DNA of 64,000 nt from Aphelenchoides besseyi (lineage: Eukaryota; Nematoda; Chromadorea; Rhabditida; Aphelenchoididae). Positions within the stretch are counted from its first letter, which is position 1. The number at the start of each line of letters is the position of its first letter. Of the stretch, positions 1-8,877 are shown one piece after another. Position numbers and translations under genes: made by a program. The notes under the pieces are model-generated. The model saw only the letters and a list, made by a program, of their open reading frames with translations, searched no databases and had not been told where the DNA came from. The stretch is from the NCBI GenBank assembly GCA_024699855.1, contig JAMPIQ010000002.1:2418001-2482000 (forward strand), read 5' to 3'.

Positions 1-2
1 TT

Positions 3-183
3 AGTACGCTCAGCTGTCTAACCTCCGTCTGCATGTTCTCCTGCTCGTTCTACTACGAAGTTCGTCTTTGCGAGAAAGTGATCAACAAACAGACTTCGGA
101 AATCGAAAAGTGAGTCTTCAACCAATTCATCAGTTGGCTGTTTGTTTCAGAATCACCACGGAAACATCCACTCACTTGCCGTA
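3..183 (+). CDS. 3' end of an unidentified gene (cut by window edge)
   Basis: Two exons can be read. The first runs from the window edge to about 112 and ends ...NKQTSEIEK. A 40-base intron with gtgagt donor and tttcag acceptor follows. A short last exon ends TTETSTHLP-stop at 183. An AATAAA polyadenylation signal lies about 40 bases downstream near 221. The visible 55 residues include a Cys/hydrophobic stretch (LSCLTSVCMFSCSFYY) that may be the end of a membrane segment. The family cannot be named from so little. Confidence 0.5.
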
Positions 184-426
184 AATCGCCTGTACGATCT
201 ACGTTCTTTCTTTTCTGAGGAATAAACTTGTCGCTTTAGATTCGTTTATTGTCTAAAGTTACAAGAAGTTGAGGTTGTACAAGTGAGTAAAAGCCCTCAC
301 GATGGCCGAAAGATGTCTGGAGATAAAGACAGAGTATATTGGACGTTAAATACAATACACAATAGTAAGAAAAGATTTGAAGAACAGCCGATCAAGTGAT
401 TGGAAGAACGGCGTCGAGGGCTCTCA

Positions 427-890
427 CTAGTTCACGGGTAAAATTTTGGCCAAAACGAACAGCACAACAGTTCCAAGCGCAACGAAAGTAGCTGGTCGAT
501 GTGATGAGTTGCAGAAATCTTTATTCATGCACCCGCAGATGTAATATTCACCTTGTGTCTCACACTTGCTCAGGCTCAATGGACCAGTTCTGTCGTTATT
601 GTACATGCATCCCTAAAATCTCAATTGTCATTTTATTCGCAAAAAACATACCTTGGAAATCACTGTTTTCTTGTCTTTCGATAGCACTTTCCCACAACCA
701 TAATCGTCGGTAGGGCATACATCGGGGTCGTCCTTTGAATCATCGCACGATTTAAGCTTAAGCATCAACAATTAAAGCAATGTGAAAACCAGATTACCGG
801 TGGAAAACACTTATAGCACTTGCGTGCAAAGGTTTGTTCAACGATTGCAAAGGCGAGAAAAAGAGACAGAAGAACAGTAACAGTCCGCAT
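427..890 (-). CDS. Ly6/uPAR-like three-finger secreted protein, probably GPI-anchored
   Basis: Three exons joined by two introns of about 40 bases give a protein of about 127 residues. It opens with a signal peptide (MRTVTVLLSLFLAFAIVEQ). The mature part starts with RKCYKC and holds ten cysteines, ending CGCMNKDFCN. That closing CxC...CN pattern is the hallmark of Ly6/uPAR three-finger domains. A hydrophobic C-terminus (FVALGTVVLFVLAKILPVN) fits a GPI-anchor signal. Such proteins are usually tethered outside the plasma membrane, where nematode and insect members modulate receptors and channels; the partner here is unknown. The start is the ATG directly before the signal peptide rather than a longer upstream reading. 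Family assignment is fairly secure; specific function is not. Confidence 0.8.
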
Positions 891-1312
891 TTCAACAATA
901 TGTCGCAGATATTCGCGTTGGAATGAACAACAAACCGTCGTATAAATAGCAAGTTGTTTTTGAGTCTGAGGCAATGGTTATTATTTGCAACTCCGCCTAT
1001 TCATCGACACGAATCTGCCTTCCAATTACGGGAATCATGTAGACGACTGCACCTTAACTCCGAAAAGAAGATAAAAACAAGAAGAAGGAATCGCACTCTC
1101 ACTTTTGAGTTTGTTGTGACACATCGCAGACATCAACAAATTGAGAATTTTGCTTCGATTTCTTGATCATAGTTTCGCAATCTTGATCGCAAACATCCGG
1201 AAATACTGAAATTTTAAAAGTTTATTTGCGTTGCATCACACTTTTGGATTTCGTAATTGTACTCTATGATGCGGTCGTTTAATGGTATGAATAGTTTATT
1301 TACATTCCAGAT
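891..1312. other. Intergenic, no gene seen
   Basis: Lies between the Ly6-like gene and the 3' end of the first SXP/RAL-2 gene. Short open frames on both strands have no start context, splice sites or recognisable motif. It should hold the promoter of the Ly6-like gene, but I see no clear element. Confidence 0.5.
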
Positions 1313-1853
1313 TTAAATGTTTTTGTCGCACCTGATCACTTCGACATCCAACTCATTGCGAACATCTTCCGAGCTTTTGGCAATTAGTGCATTGCACATT
1401 TCGCAACATGTCAGTTCGGAGATCGAATCGTCGTCCAAAACCGACCTTATACTCTCATCCAGTTCTCGAGCTTCGGCCGTCAGTTTGGATGCTCGCCTAT
1501 CGAAACGCTCATTTCTCAACAATACCATCGATTCGTAATCCAACTGTGAACGATCCAACGACATCTATAACAAGCATACGATAAGTTGAATGCAATGTAC
1601 GCACCATAGTCAACGGAGAGATTCTATTTGCCCACTTTTGCAGATCTCGATATGCTTCTCGTCGACTTTTCTGCGGATTAAAAATGATGTTCTGTGCCAT
1701 TCGACGTTGTTCCCGACCCAAGTGTTTAATGAACGACAAATATCGCTGACCAGGTTCTCGCCAATAATCGAAGTCAACGGATGTTGGATGCGACCAAACT
1801 GTTAATAGAATCATTGAGATCCCAACGAGCACACGTGTAGCAGCCGACCGCAT
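1313..1853 (-). CDS. SXP/RAL-2 family secreted protein (copy 1)
   Basis: Two exons of a roughly 165-residue protein. Exon 1 carries a signal peptide (MRSAATRVLVGISMILLTVWS) and the text FIKHLGREQRR...IIFNPQKSRREAYRDLQKWA. A 41-base intron joins it to exon 2, containing RASKLTAEARELDESIRSVLDDDSI. The blocks 'FNPxxTRxEaxxxLxxWA' and 'aSxLsxxarelxxxIxxil' are typical of the nematode-specific SXP/RAL-2 family (DUF148), small secreted helical proteins whose biochemical role is unsettled. The neighbouring gene at 2046-2600 is a diverged tandem paralog in the same orientation with the intron at a similar place. I chose the ATG at 1853 because it begins the signal peptide; an upstream in-frame ATG at 1964 would add about 37 residues lacking secretory character. 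Confidence 0.75.
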
Positions 1854-2045
1854 GGTTTGAGGCGAAAAGTTTAGAACTGAACATTGCAACACGATTTCCG
1901 GCCTCTTCTTGGTCTTCGAAAAACGTTGCAAACACTCAGACGTGATCAACTTGTTGAACTTCAAAAGCGCGGATCTCCGCAGTTCTAACTCTTCTCAAAG
2001 ATGTCAGTCAATCCAACTGCTTTATTTCTACTTTCAACACACAAA

Positions 2046-2600
2046 CTACAATCGTGTCACTTTAGCAAGAACATAATTGAAGATCCTGTCGCAATCCATC
2101 GGTTCCAGTCCAACTTCCTTCAAAACTCTCCATCGTGTATTCGCAATCACGTCGGCCGCCGCTTCACATGCCTGTCGTTCGGTGAGACTTTCGTTCTTGT
2201 AAATGCCCTTAAATGCTCGTTATTTGAATCTTGACATCCGAAGACTCACCCGAATCAATCTATCGACTTTCTTTCCTGCCATCGAAAAGTTTTTTGCTCT
2301 TTGGTCCAACAACAACTCGTTTTCTTGTTCCAAATCTTCGTAGTCCAATAGTGCTCTATCAAAGGCTTGCATCAGCAGTGGGTACTTGTCGTGGGCATAT
2401 TTCTGCACCGCAAGTTTCGCTTCGGCCTTTGTGAGCTCAGGATTGAAGATAATTTCGCGCACTTCGACACGCATTTTGCTGTTCAAGTTTCTCATGAAAT
2501 CAATGTACGGTTCACCGGGAACACGACCATAGATAGCAAAAGTGCTAGTCATGAACAGAAAATTCAAAAATAAAAGTTCTCGAATCGACATCATTGACAT
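2046..2600 (-). CDS. SXP/RAL-2 family secreted protein (copy 2)
   Basis: Two exons, about 170 residues. Exon 1 begins MSMMSIRELLFLNFLFMTSTFA, a signal peptide, then GEPYIDFMRNLNSKMR...EIIFNPELTKAEAKLAVQKYA, aligning with the same block of copy 1. A 40-base intron (gtgagt...ttaag) leads to exon 2, GIYKNESLTERQACEAAADV...LEPMDCDRIFNYVLAKVTRL-stop. It lies about 190 bases upstream of copy 1 on the same strand, so the two look like a tandem duplication that has diverged strongly. Members are abundantly secreted in parasitic and free-living nematodes; function is not established. The exact ATG (2600, 2594 or 2591) cannot be decided, but all give the same signal peptide. Confidence 0.75.
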
Positions 2601-3110
2601 GAATGAACTTTGTTGTGTGTTCTTTGAAACGATCGTTTTTTTGAGTTGTGAAGTTCTTATTGTTCTCACTAGAGTCTACAGATCTCAACTGCTCATTAAA
2701 CAAAAATTGAAGTCAAACAACCCGTGTATCAAATTACCCGGAAGTCTATTTATAACCAACCAGGTACACGTGTAGCTACTTATCGTAGGAACCCTCCAGA
2801 AGTTTGTAGATTACAAAAATTGTGCAAACTTGTGAATTCAACCTTCAAACACAAAGCACGAGATTCGGGGCCGGAAAGCGTTCACAAAAAAGGAGTGGTT
2901 CACAACAAAGAAGATGCGACGGAAATGACTCAACAGAAATTGCATTCGAAGTTCGACTTGTTGATTGTCAGAAGCAAATTGAAAGCCAAAAAGACCAAAT
3001 CTTTTGCAGTCAAAGGTGAGTTCTTGTCGAAGGAAATCAAATTACACAAAATTTCCAGCAAAAGTATATTCGTCACTCAAGGGCACAGAAAAGAAAATCG
3101 TGCATCACAT
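2601..3110. other. Intergenic; open frame without support
   Basis: A plus-strand open frame runs from about 2724 to 3128 and reads as a lysine-rich protein with possible splice sites (gtgagt at 3016, ttccag at 3058). It shows no domain, no secretory signal and no homology I recognise. I treat the stretch as the promoter side of SXP copy 2 plus uncharacterised sequence. Confidence 0.3.
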
Positions 3111-3369
3111 TATTTCGGTCCGAGATAGCAAGAAACATCGTTGCATTGTTTGGGTTCTTGCTTTCCAGCCGATCCACTGCTTTGGTTTTGACCGTCATCG
3201 TTCATATTGAATGCCTGAAGAAAGAACAGGAGTCAAGGAGGATTGCGAGAGAAACTCACGTATTCTTCACGAGCGTACGAATAATTGACAGTTCCGTTGA
3301 TGCAGTTTGATATCCACCAGGTGTGCTGCTACTGTAATTCGGCGACATGTAAGCTGACTTGTCGGCCAT
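3111..3369 (-). CDS. Small hydrophilic protein, with an apparent frameshift
   Basis: Exon 1 starts at 3369 (MADKSAYMSPNYSSSTPGGY), right after an acceptor-like 'tctgttcag', so it could be trans-spliced. Its frame hits TGA at the donor site. The adjacent frame instead reads INGTVNYSYAREEY and joins cleanly, phase 0, across a 45-base intron to exon 2 (AFNMNDDGQNQSSG...CYLGPK-stop). Both halves look like one Tyr/Ser/Gly-rich protein of about 70 residues, yet they are one base out of register near 3304-3315. Either the copy is damaged, the assembly has an indel, or a splice I cannot see is used. No family is recognised. Confidence 0.4.
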
Positions 3370-3570
3370 AACGACGAAACGATCCTGAACAGAGGTTGAG
3401 ATGAAGGAACAAAATCAGACGAGCTGATGCACTCGACACCAACCCGAATTCCTTTAAACCCTCCAGTTGCATGTAAATCGCTAGAACTTTACATAAAACC
3501 GCTTAATTGCTAATTAACTACGAATGTTCGACAGCTCCAGAATGCAAATTGCAAGTCCAAATTCTTCAAA

Positions 3571-4693
3571 ATGATTTCGACTTTTCATTCTTCGCAACCA
3601 AAAGTCCTCTCAATGTCCGGTGCTTCTGGTTCGTATTTAGACTCGCCGCATTGGTTGGATCGTGCTGTCAATGTTCTTGACTCGCAGATGAGTTTCAACG
3701 GTTCGACGAATGTGACGGTCAACGCGAGACTACAAATTCGTTTCGATCAAAAACAAAGTCAGGCTTGTCGTTCAAAGTCTGACAATTCGGTGGTTACACG
3801 CAAAAAAACAAAAAGGTAAGAAGCAAAGGCAAACGGCTACTGTAGCTTTTCAGCGATTCAACATCGTTCCAACGTCTCGATCAATCGATCGATTTAACAA
3901 GTTCCTGTAACCTTGGTGGCAAGTCTTTATTGTGCTCCCTTCGATTTTTCTGTTTAGAGACAACTAAAGATCTATCAGATGACCGTGTTACTTTCAAGGG
4001 CATGACAGAACGTGACGCTATTCCGGACGCCGTAACCGTGCTTCAACATTCTTCGACGACAAAAGAAAACGACTACGAACCGTTGATGATGTTTAACGAC
4101 GACAATTCATCACGGGCCAAGTTATCCGGAACTCATTGAACTCACTTTCATGTTGTAACAGAAACCGTGAAGGGTTCAATAAACAACTACGTGGCATTCT
4201 GACAAGAACAATCAAATACAATTCGTTGATGGCAATTAACGTCGATTTTGTCTTCAAATTTGATTCCCGTCAATTTCATAAATTGCAAATCCGGTTGTTG
4301 GTACTTATCAGAGCTGCCAACCTATCGACTGACGAAGAGTCGTCATCGCCGCCAAGACGACACGAACTGTTTGCGGTCGGTTATTACGTTTCGACGTTTA
4401 TTCTCCTGCTAACAACATGTCTATGGATTGAAGTTTACGTTTTGTTTTGTACTTTTTTCTGGCTTCTGATGCTCTTCTACGTCGAATGGCTTTGTTATGA
4501 TTGGGATTCTCCAGAGAAAGGTTAAATGACATTATGAGCAATGCAAACTTCTCAATTTGCAGGATCAATGTCTTGGAACTTACCTGATTTGATCTCCCTA
4601 GTCAGAACGTATCAAACACAACTACAGGGTGTCTCAAAAAAAGGGCAATCGTTCTGTAACTTTTTAACCAGCCATTGTATGAAGATTCTGTAA
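3571..4693 (+). CDS. DGAT2-like N-terminal membrane segment, truncated; 3' end altered by a transposon
   Basis: Five or more exons join in frame. A Ser/Thr/Asn-rich N-terminus is followed by RRHELFAVGYYVSTFILLLTT and VLFCTFFWLLMLFYVEWLCYD, then DWDSPEKG. The last parts resemble the N-terminal hairpin of acyl-CoA:diacylglycerol acyltransferase 2 (cytoplasmic arginine, two membrane helices, then D-W-x-T/S-P-x-K-G). The catalytic part with HPHG is absent. Exon 5 (SMSWNLPDLISLVRTYQTQL) runs into the left arm of the mariner-type element at 4625, reads another 23 codons and stops at 4693. Across the element the frame continues DYADHTS-stop, then AATAAA near 5435, indicating the older gene end. The product cannot be an active acyltransferase; it could be a decayed copy or a small membrane protein. 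The family call is by eye and moderate. Confidence 0.45.
4234..4318 (+). repeat. 85-bp duplicated segment, copy A
   Basis: Matches 7657-7741 in the same orientation at about five bases in six by eye, with no gaps. In this copy it is either in-frame coding (INVDFVFKFDSRQFHKL...) or a 3' intron part ending ttatcag; the frame stays open both ways. The two copies flank the pepsin-like gene at 5791-7422. Confidence 0.7.
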
Positions 4694-4859
4694 AAAGAAA
4701 CTAAGGTTTTTTGGCGCGGAGTCGATTGGTCTAATTTTCTGCCGGATCGGACAAGTCCGCAGGCTGCTATGGACAATTTTGTACCTCCAAGCGAGTTTAA
4801 CGCTGCGAGTTTTTGCATAAATTTACAAACGCTGCTTCCCATTCTTCATTTTTGTCTTC
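4625..4859 (+). repeat. Left terminal inverted repeat of the mariner-type element
   Basis: Reverse complement of 5158-5392. It encodes the novel C-terminal tail (QGVSKKGQSFCNFLTSHCMKIL) now read by the DGAT2-like gene. Confidence 0.9.
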
Positions 4860-5157
4860 CTTTTTTTAAAGCGCTGGCGATATCAATAATCAAAGCGAGG
4901 CAAAAATGGCGTGACGTCGTTATGTCACTTGATGAATGGACTTGATTACAGATTATTTATAACAATTTAAGATTAAAGATTACAGTTTGTTAACAAGATG
5001 TTCAATGTGGCCTCCGTGTTCCCGTACTACCAAAGCAATGCGCTTAAGAAAGTCATTAACCCACAAATTGCACAATGGAATCTCGTGCCATAGTTCTTCC
5101 CATGCTTCCAAAATCCGGATTGTCATGAGTGAATTGATAACGACTGACCGTCATAAC

Positions 5158-5392
5158 GAAGACAAAAATGAAGAATGGGAAGCAGCGTTTGTAAATTTAT
5201 GCAAAAACTCGCAGCGTTAAACTCGCTTGGAGGTACAAAATTGTCCATAGCAGCCTGCGGACTTGTCCGATCCGGCAGAAAATTAGACCAATCGACTCCG
5301 CGCCAAAAAACCTTAGTTTCTTTTTACAGAATCTTCATACAATGGCTGGTTAAAAAGTTACAGAACGATTGCCCTTTTTTTGAGACACCCTG
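5158..5392 (-). repeat. Right terminal inverted repeat of the mariner-type element
   Basis: Reverse complement of 4625-4859 with no difference noticed by eye. Confidence 0.9.
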
Positions 5393-5394
5393 TA

Positions 5395-5790
5395 GATTAC
5401 GCCGATCATACGAGTTAAAGAAACACGTAGTAAAATAAAGGTTATGAAATGATTCGAGTTAAATGTCACGCATTTGCTGATGCTCAAACCTTATCAAATG
5501 TCGATGGCATTGGAAAGAACGAAAACTAAAGTTAATTAAGTGATGTGTTGCTCGTTAACTCTTATTCTTCGGTTCTTCAAGTTCAACTGATAAGAGGCAA
5601 TGAAGTGAACAAAGAACAAATGATCTAAGGGTTTGAACTAATGGCTTACAAATCGAATATTAGAAAAAAGATCCGCCTACTTCAATTACAGGAACTGAAT
5701 ATTAGTTGCTTATCTTCAATGATACCTGCAGCACTGAGATGACATTAAAAAGACGGTGAAAACGTCGTTTAGACTCATTGGACATCGACA
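5395..5790. other. Old 3' end of the DGAT2-like gene and pepsin-like gene promoter
   Basis: Just after the element the older reading frame stops within about 25 bases and an AATAAA lies near 5435. The rest is AT-rich intergenic DNA up to the pepsin-like gene start at 5791. No other gene is visible. Confidence 0.5.
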
Positions 5791-7422
5791 ATGAAGGTGC
5801 TCGTTTTATTGTCTATTCTTGCACTGGCTTCTGCTGTTCCGGTTCCAGCAATCGAAGAAAAACAACGATCGTGGCGTTTGGAGAGCAAACTCCACTACCG
5901 ATTAGCAAACGATCTGCTCGAATATCACGAAAAACAAAGACGATCCAAATCCAACTACTTACCACTATATCCGTATGTTCAAAAATAGAAGACTTGTACT
6001 CACGATCTGATTTCAGTGATGCCCCGATTTTGACTTATGTTACGGTTGGAACACCTCGTATGTTTCTTATCCACTACTTTTCATCCGATCTGCTTTAGCC
6101 GGAGAATTCTGGGTTTCAGTTGAAACTGGTAAATCGGTTTAGCTAATAGCGTTTTAATTTGGAGAAAAATTTTAAGGCATTGACTCATTTTGGCTGCTTG
6201 ATAAATCATATCCATCGCGTAACATTAGTATAAATCAACCATACTACGACCCTGAGTAGGTGGTTGATAACAAACGATGCGAACTCTTTTCCAGTCGATC
6301 ATCAACTTCTCAGTATGTTGGAAACTACACAGGATTTTCTGGAGACTTGGAAGCTCTAGGAGACGCATACGACGACGTTCTTTCAATGTGGCCTAAATTA
6401 AACGCGACACAAAGATTTGGTGTAATAAAACAAGTGAATGATCCGTTGTGGGTAAGTGAATCGGAGGTTGCAAAGCAAAAGTAAGTTTAGGTGAATCCTT
6501 CGTTGCCAGATGGAGTCATCGGCTATAGTTGGAACCCGGCAGACAAAGACAATGTGAGTGTTTCTTTTTCCAATAAAATTTTATCAATTTACAGGTAACT
6601 TCTGACGCGGCACCAATTTTGAATCTATTTGCTGAATTAGCTCAACAAGGAATTTCCAAACGCTATTACACGCAATGGTTGGAAGATCAAACTGATCCTG
6701 AAGTGAGTTAAATGTCTTGAATTGATATAAAATGAGTTGCTCGATTTAGTATGGTCGACTTTATACTATGTGGACTTCATTCGGAAGTAATTTGGACGGA
6801 ATGTGTGACCCAGATTACAACATGGCTACGTTGACATACAACCCTTCAACTACATCATTGGAATTCATGATTAAAATGTTCACCTACGAACAAACGAATT
6901 ATGCAGGCGGTACAGCCAAAGTAGACACGGGGTTATTAAGCAAGCAATAGCTGATCTAATGTTTTGATTTAGTGTACCGGCATTCCTCTTGCCAGCCGAT
7001 ACGTTTGTATCTCTTTATAGCTCCATCGGTCCAAATTACAATTATCAGTATGGCATCTACGAAGTACCTTGTACGGCAGCCGGCCAACTCCCCGACTTCG
7101 TTTTCACTATCGCGAATCAAAAATACACTATTCCATCGAAATCTTATGTTGTCGACTTGCTGCTTGGCCAAGGAAACTGTGCGTTGAGTATTGAGGCGTC
7201 CGATGCATTCACTACCGACTACGTTCTAGGTAGGCAAACATAATGAAAATGAGATCTAATCACAAATCTTAGGAACTCCTTTTCATTGGTTGTATTGCAT
7301 CAAGGTAAGATCAAGTCGTGCTGCATTTCTACGTGTTTGTTTAGATGGACATCGACAACACTGAAATCGGATTCTCCAACAATTTGCTTCCACAATCAAT
7401 AGAAGCCCCACAAGTACATTGA
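5791..7422 (+). CDS. Pepsin-family (A1) aspartic-protease-like protein with first catalytic Asp changed to Glu
   Basis: About ten exons with short introns can be joined. It begins with a signal peptide (MKVLVLLSILALASA) and a propeptide-like basic stretch. YVTVGTPPGEFWVSVETG follows, aligning with the pepsin 'Y.iG TP.Q.F.v..DTGSS' region, but the catalytic D is E and the SS after TG is ID. Later landmarks are YYDPDRSSTSQ (YDPskSST), PSLPDGVIGYSW (..DGILGL), GMCDP, AKVDTGVPAFLLPADTF (second site, DTG kept) and TPFHWLYCIKMDIDNTEIGFS (C-terminal 'D...IGfa'). Each lobe of a pepsin fold is therefore present, but the N-lobe active site is not canonical. It ends PQVH-stop at 7422. It is probably secreted and may be inactive or altered; binding of a substrate or inhibitor without cleavage is possible. 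The family is secure; loss of activity is inference. Confidence 0.75.
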
Positions 7423-7484
7423 GATCACAAATTTATTTGTTGATATGAAATCAAAATAAACGGTAATCATCTAGAAAGCGTTTG

Positions 7485-7645
7485 TTTAATAACTGCAATG
7501 AGCTGTACGGACAACAAAAACCGACTGGCGCTCCAAAGAAGTTGAGGTCAAAGGAGAAAGAGTGATCGGTCATGCAGCATCTAACTCAACCAAATCGACT
7601 GCCAAAATCAAGCAGCAACTCGATCTTAACGTGTCGAGTGAAACG
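7485..7645 (+). pseudogene. Fragment of a Tc1-type transposase DNA-binding region
   Basis: One frame reads NELYGQQKPTGAPKKLRSKEKE then stops; the next frame continues ERVIGHAASNSTKSTAKIKQQLDL and NVSSETV. Together they match the Tc1/mariner N-terminal region: a basic G.P.KL...E.. linker, then a helix-turn-helix of the form 'a..n...sa..I...L.l.vs..TvrR'. A one-base shift near 7560 breaks the frame and no catalytic part follows, so it is a remnant. It directly abuts copy B of the 85-bp repeat. Confidence 0.5.
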
Positions 7646-7656
7646 GTACGGCTGTC

Positions 7657-7741
7657 AATTAACTTCGATTTTGCCCTCAAATTTGATTTCCATCAATTTT
7701 TGAAATTGAAAACCCGGTTGTTGATTCTTATCAGATCCGCC
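7657..7741 (+). repeat. 85-bp duplicated segment, copy B
   Basis: Second copy of 4234-4318, same orientation, also open (INFDFALKFDFHQFLKL...) and ending in the same ttatcag acceptor-like context. It follows immediately on a transposase remnant, so the duplicated segment may be part of an old mobile element. Confidence 0.7.
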
Positions 7742-7786
7742 ATCATCGGCTTGGAATAACAATCAGTCGAAGAAAACTTAACTGGA

Positions 7787-8031
7787 ATGTTGATTTTGCG
7801 ACTTTTAATCGTAATTCTGATGTTTTGCTCAACAACTTCAGCCATTGCACATCGTTACCAACGAACTTACTATCCGGAACTCCAACAACCTCCGGACGCA
7901 GAGTGTACGTTTAGCTTCAACAACCTTTTCTAATCTTCTTGACTTCAGATACCAAAGAATACTATCTCTCAATTTGTCCACTGCATCTTCGGAATCAAAA
8001 ACGATGCAAAGTGCCTATCAATTTGCCTTAA
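7787..8031 (+). CDS. Small secreted peptide, unknown family
   Basis: Exon 1 encodes a strong signal peptide (MLILRLLIVILMFCSTTSAIA) and HRYQRTYYPELQQPPDAE. A 46-base intron (gtacgt...ttcag) leads to YTKEYYLSICPLHLRNQKRCKVPINLP-stop. The product has about 66 residues with two cysteines in the mature part and a Tyr/Pro-rich middle. AATAAA follows at about 8073. It may be a neuropeptide-like or defence peptide, but nothing identifies it. Another frame across the same intron is also open, so the second exon's frame is less certain than the signal peptide. Confidence 0.5.
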
Positions 8032-8099
8032 AAGAAGTAATCCGCTGGTAAACAATCGTTTTATGAGCACAAGAATAAACACATTTAAACTCAATGTGA

Positions 8100-8683
8100 T
8101 CATTCCTTTGTTTTGCTGTCCAAATTGATTGTCACCGGACCGTCGTTCTCAATTTGAACGTTCATGTACGCCCCGAATTTGCCGTCCTGAACCCTCGAGT
8201 AAGCGGAACATGTGAATCAGAATCATACCTTCACTTTGTCGGCAACGTACGAGCTGCGCAGTTTGTTCAGAAATCGCTCGTAGAAAGTCGCAGATTCAGT
8301 GGGAGGCATCGAGCGGTGAAAGTCGAGTTTGTTTCCTTTCATAATCGCGTGTAATGTGAACTGAAACACATCGAAAAGAACTCAAAAAATGAAACTCACT
8401 TGAGAAACGCAAAGAATTTCGAACTGTCGATCTTTCACCGACTTGTCCCAACGCTTCTCAGTCTCGGAGTTGTCGAAGAACCTCAGATTCAAAAGCTTTC
8501 TCACTCCATAGTCGATGTCTTCGTCCGTATCTTCGCGGCAAATTCCAACGAGAACGCAAAGACCGCGACCGATTTCCGAGATCTGAAAAGTCGTTTGGAT
8601 CGGAAGACCGAAATTCTTCAACCAACCACCTGCCCATCGACCGAAACCGCAGCTCTCGTAACTCTCTGGACCACCAGACGCAT
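8100..8683 (-). CDS. DTD1: D-aminoacyl-tRNA deacylase 1
   Basis: Four exons give a protein of about 150 residues starting MRLVVQRVTRAAVSVDGQV. The next exon continues ISEIGRGLCVLVGICREDTDEDI. The two active-site signatures of DTD are intact: SQFTLHA (Ser-Gln-x-x-x motif) and NDGPVT (the Gly-cisPro motif). The enzyme hydrolyses D-amino acids mischarged onto tRNA in the cytosol and so protects translation. An in-frame upstream ATG at 8851 exists, but homologs begin with M-R/K-x-V-x-Q-R-V, so 8683 is preferred. It stands about 195 bases from the divergent YIPF5-like gene, suggesting a shared promoter region. Confidence 0.92.
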
Positions 8684-8877
8684 TGATGTACCAGAAAACG
8701 ATCGTCGAAAAATGAAAACCGAAAATTTATTTCCAACCGAAAATCGACGTTCGAAATCGCGCTCTTCGTCTGCCGACCGCACACCGTCGACTTTGACGAG
8801 CTTGTTGTCGTGTCGCTGAAAATTGTTTTCGTAAATCCACGACTTGTTCACAAATCGATTTTCGAAGAGCGAACGTT

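Larger units (their letters stand above)
4625..5392 (-). mobile_element. Mariner/Tc1-superfamily deletion derivative with 235-bp terminal inverted repeats
   Basis: The 768-bp element begins CAGGGTGTCTCAAAAAAA and ends with its reverse complement, flanked on both sides by TA (4623-4624 and 5393-5394), the target duplication of Tc1/mariner elements. The arms 4625-4859 and 5158-5392 look identical over 235 bases. The roughly 300-base centre, read on the minus strand from about 5135 to 4988, gives ILEAWEELWHEIPLCNLW...FLKRIALVVREHGGHIEHL, which matches the C-terminal end of mariner-type transposases (W..iP......dF..R.......gGHieh). Most of the transposase is missing, so it could move only with an enzyme supplied elsewhere. 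Near-perfect arms suggest a fairly recent insertion or arm homogenisation. Confidence 0.85.

Noticed and set aside
2724..3210. Plus-strand Lys-rich open frame with possible gtgagt/ttccag splice
   Set aside because: No domain or signal, runs into the opposite-strand gene, and three different frames are open across the splice; not enough to call a gene.
4987..5438. Open frames within the mariner-type element as host genes
   Set aside because: They are translations of the inverted-repeat arms and of the antisense of the transposase remnant.
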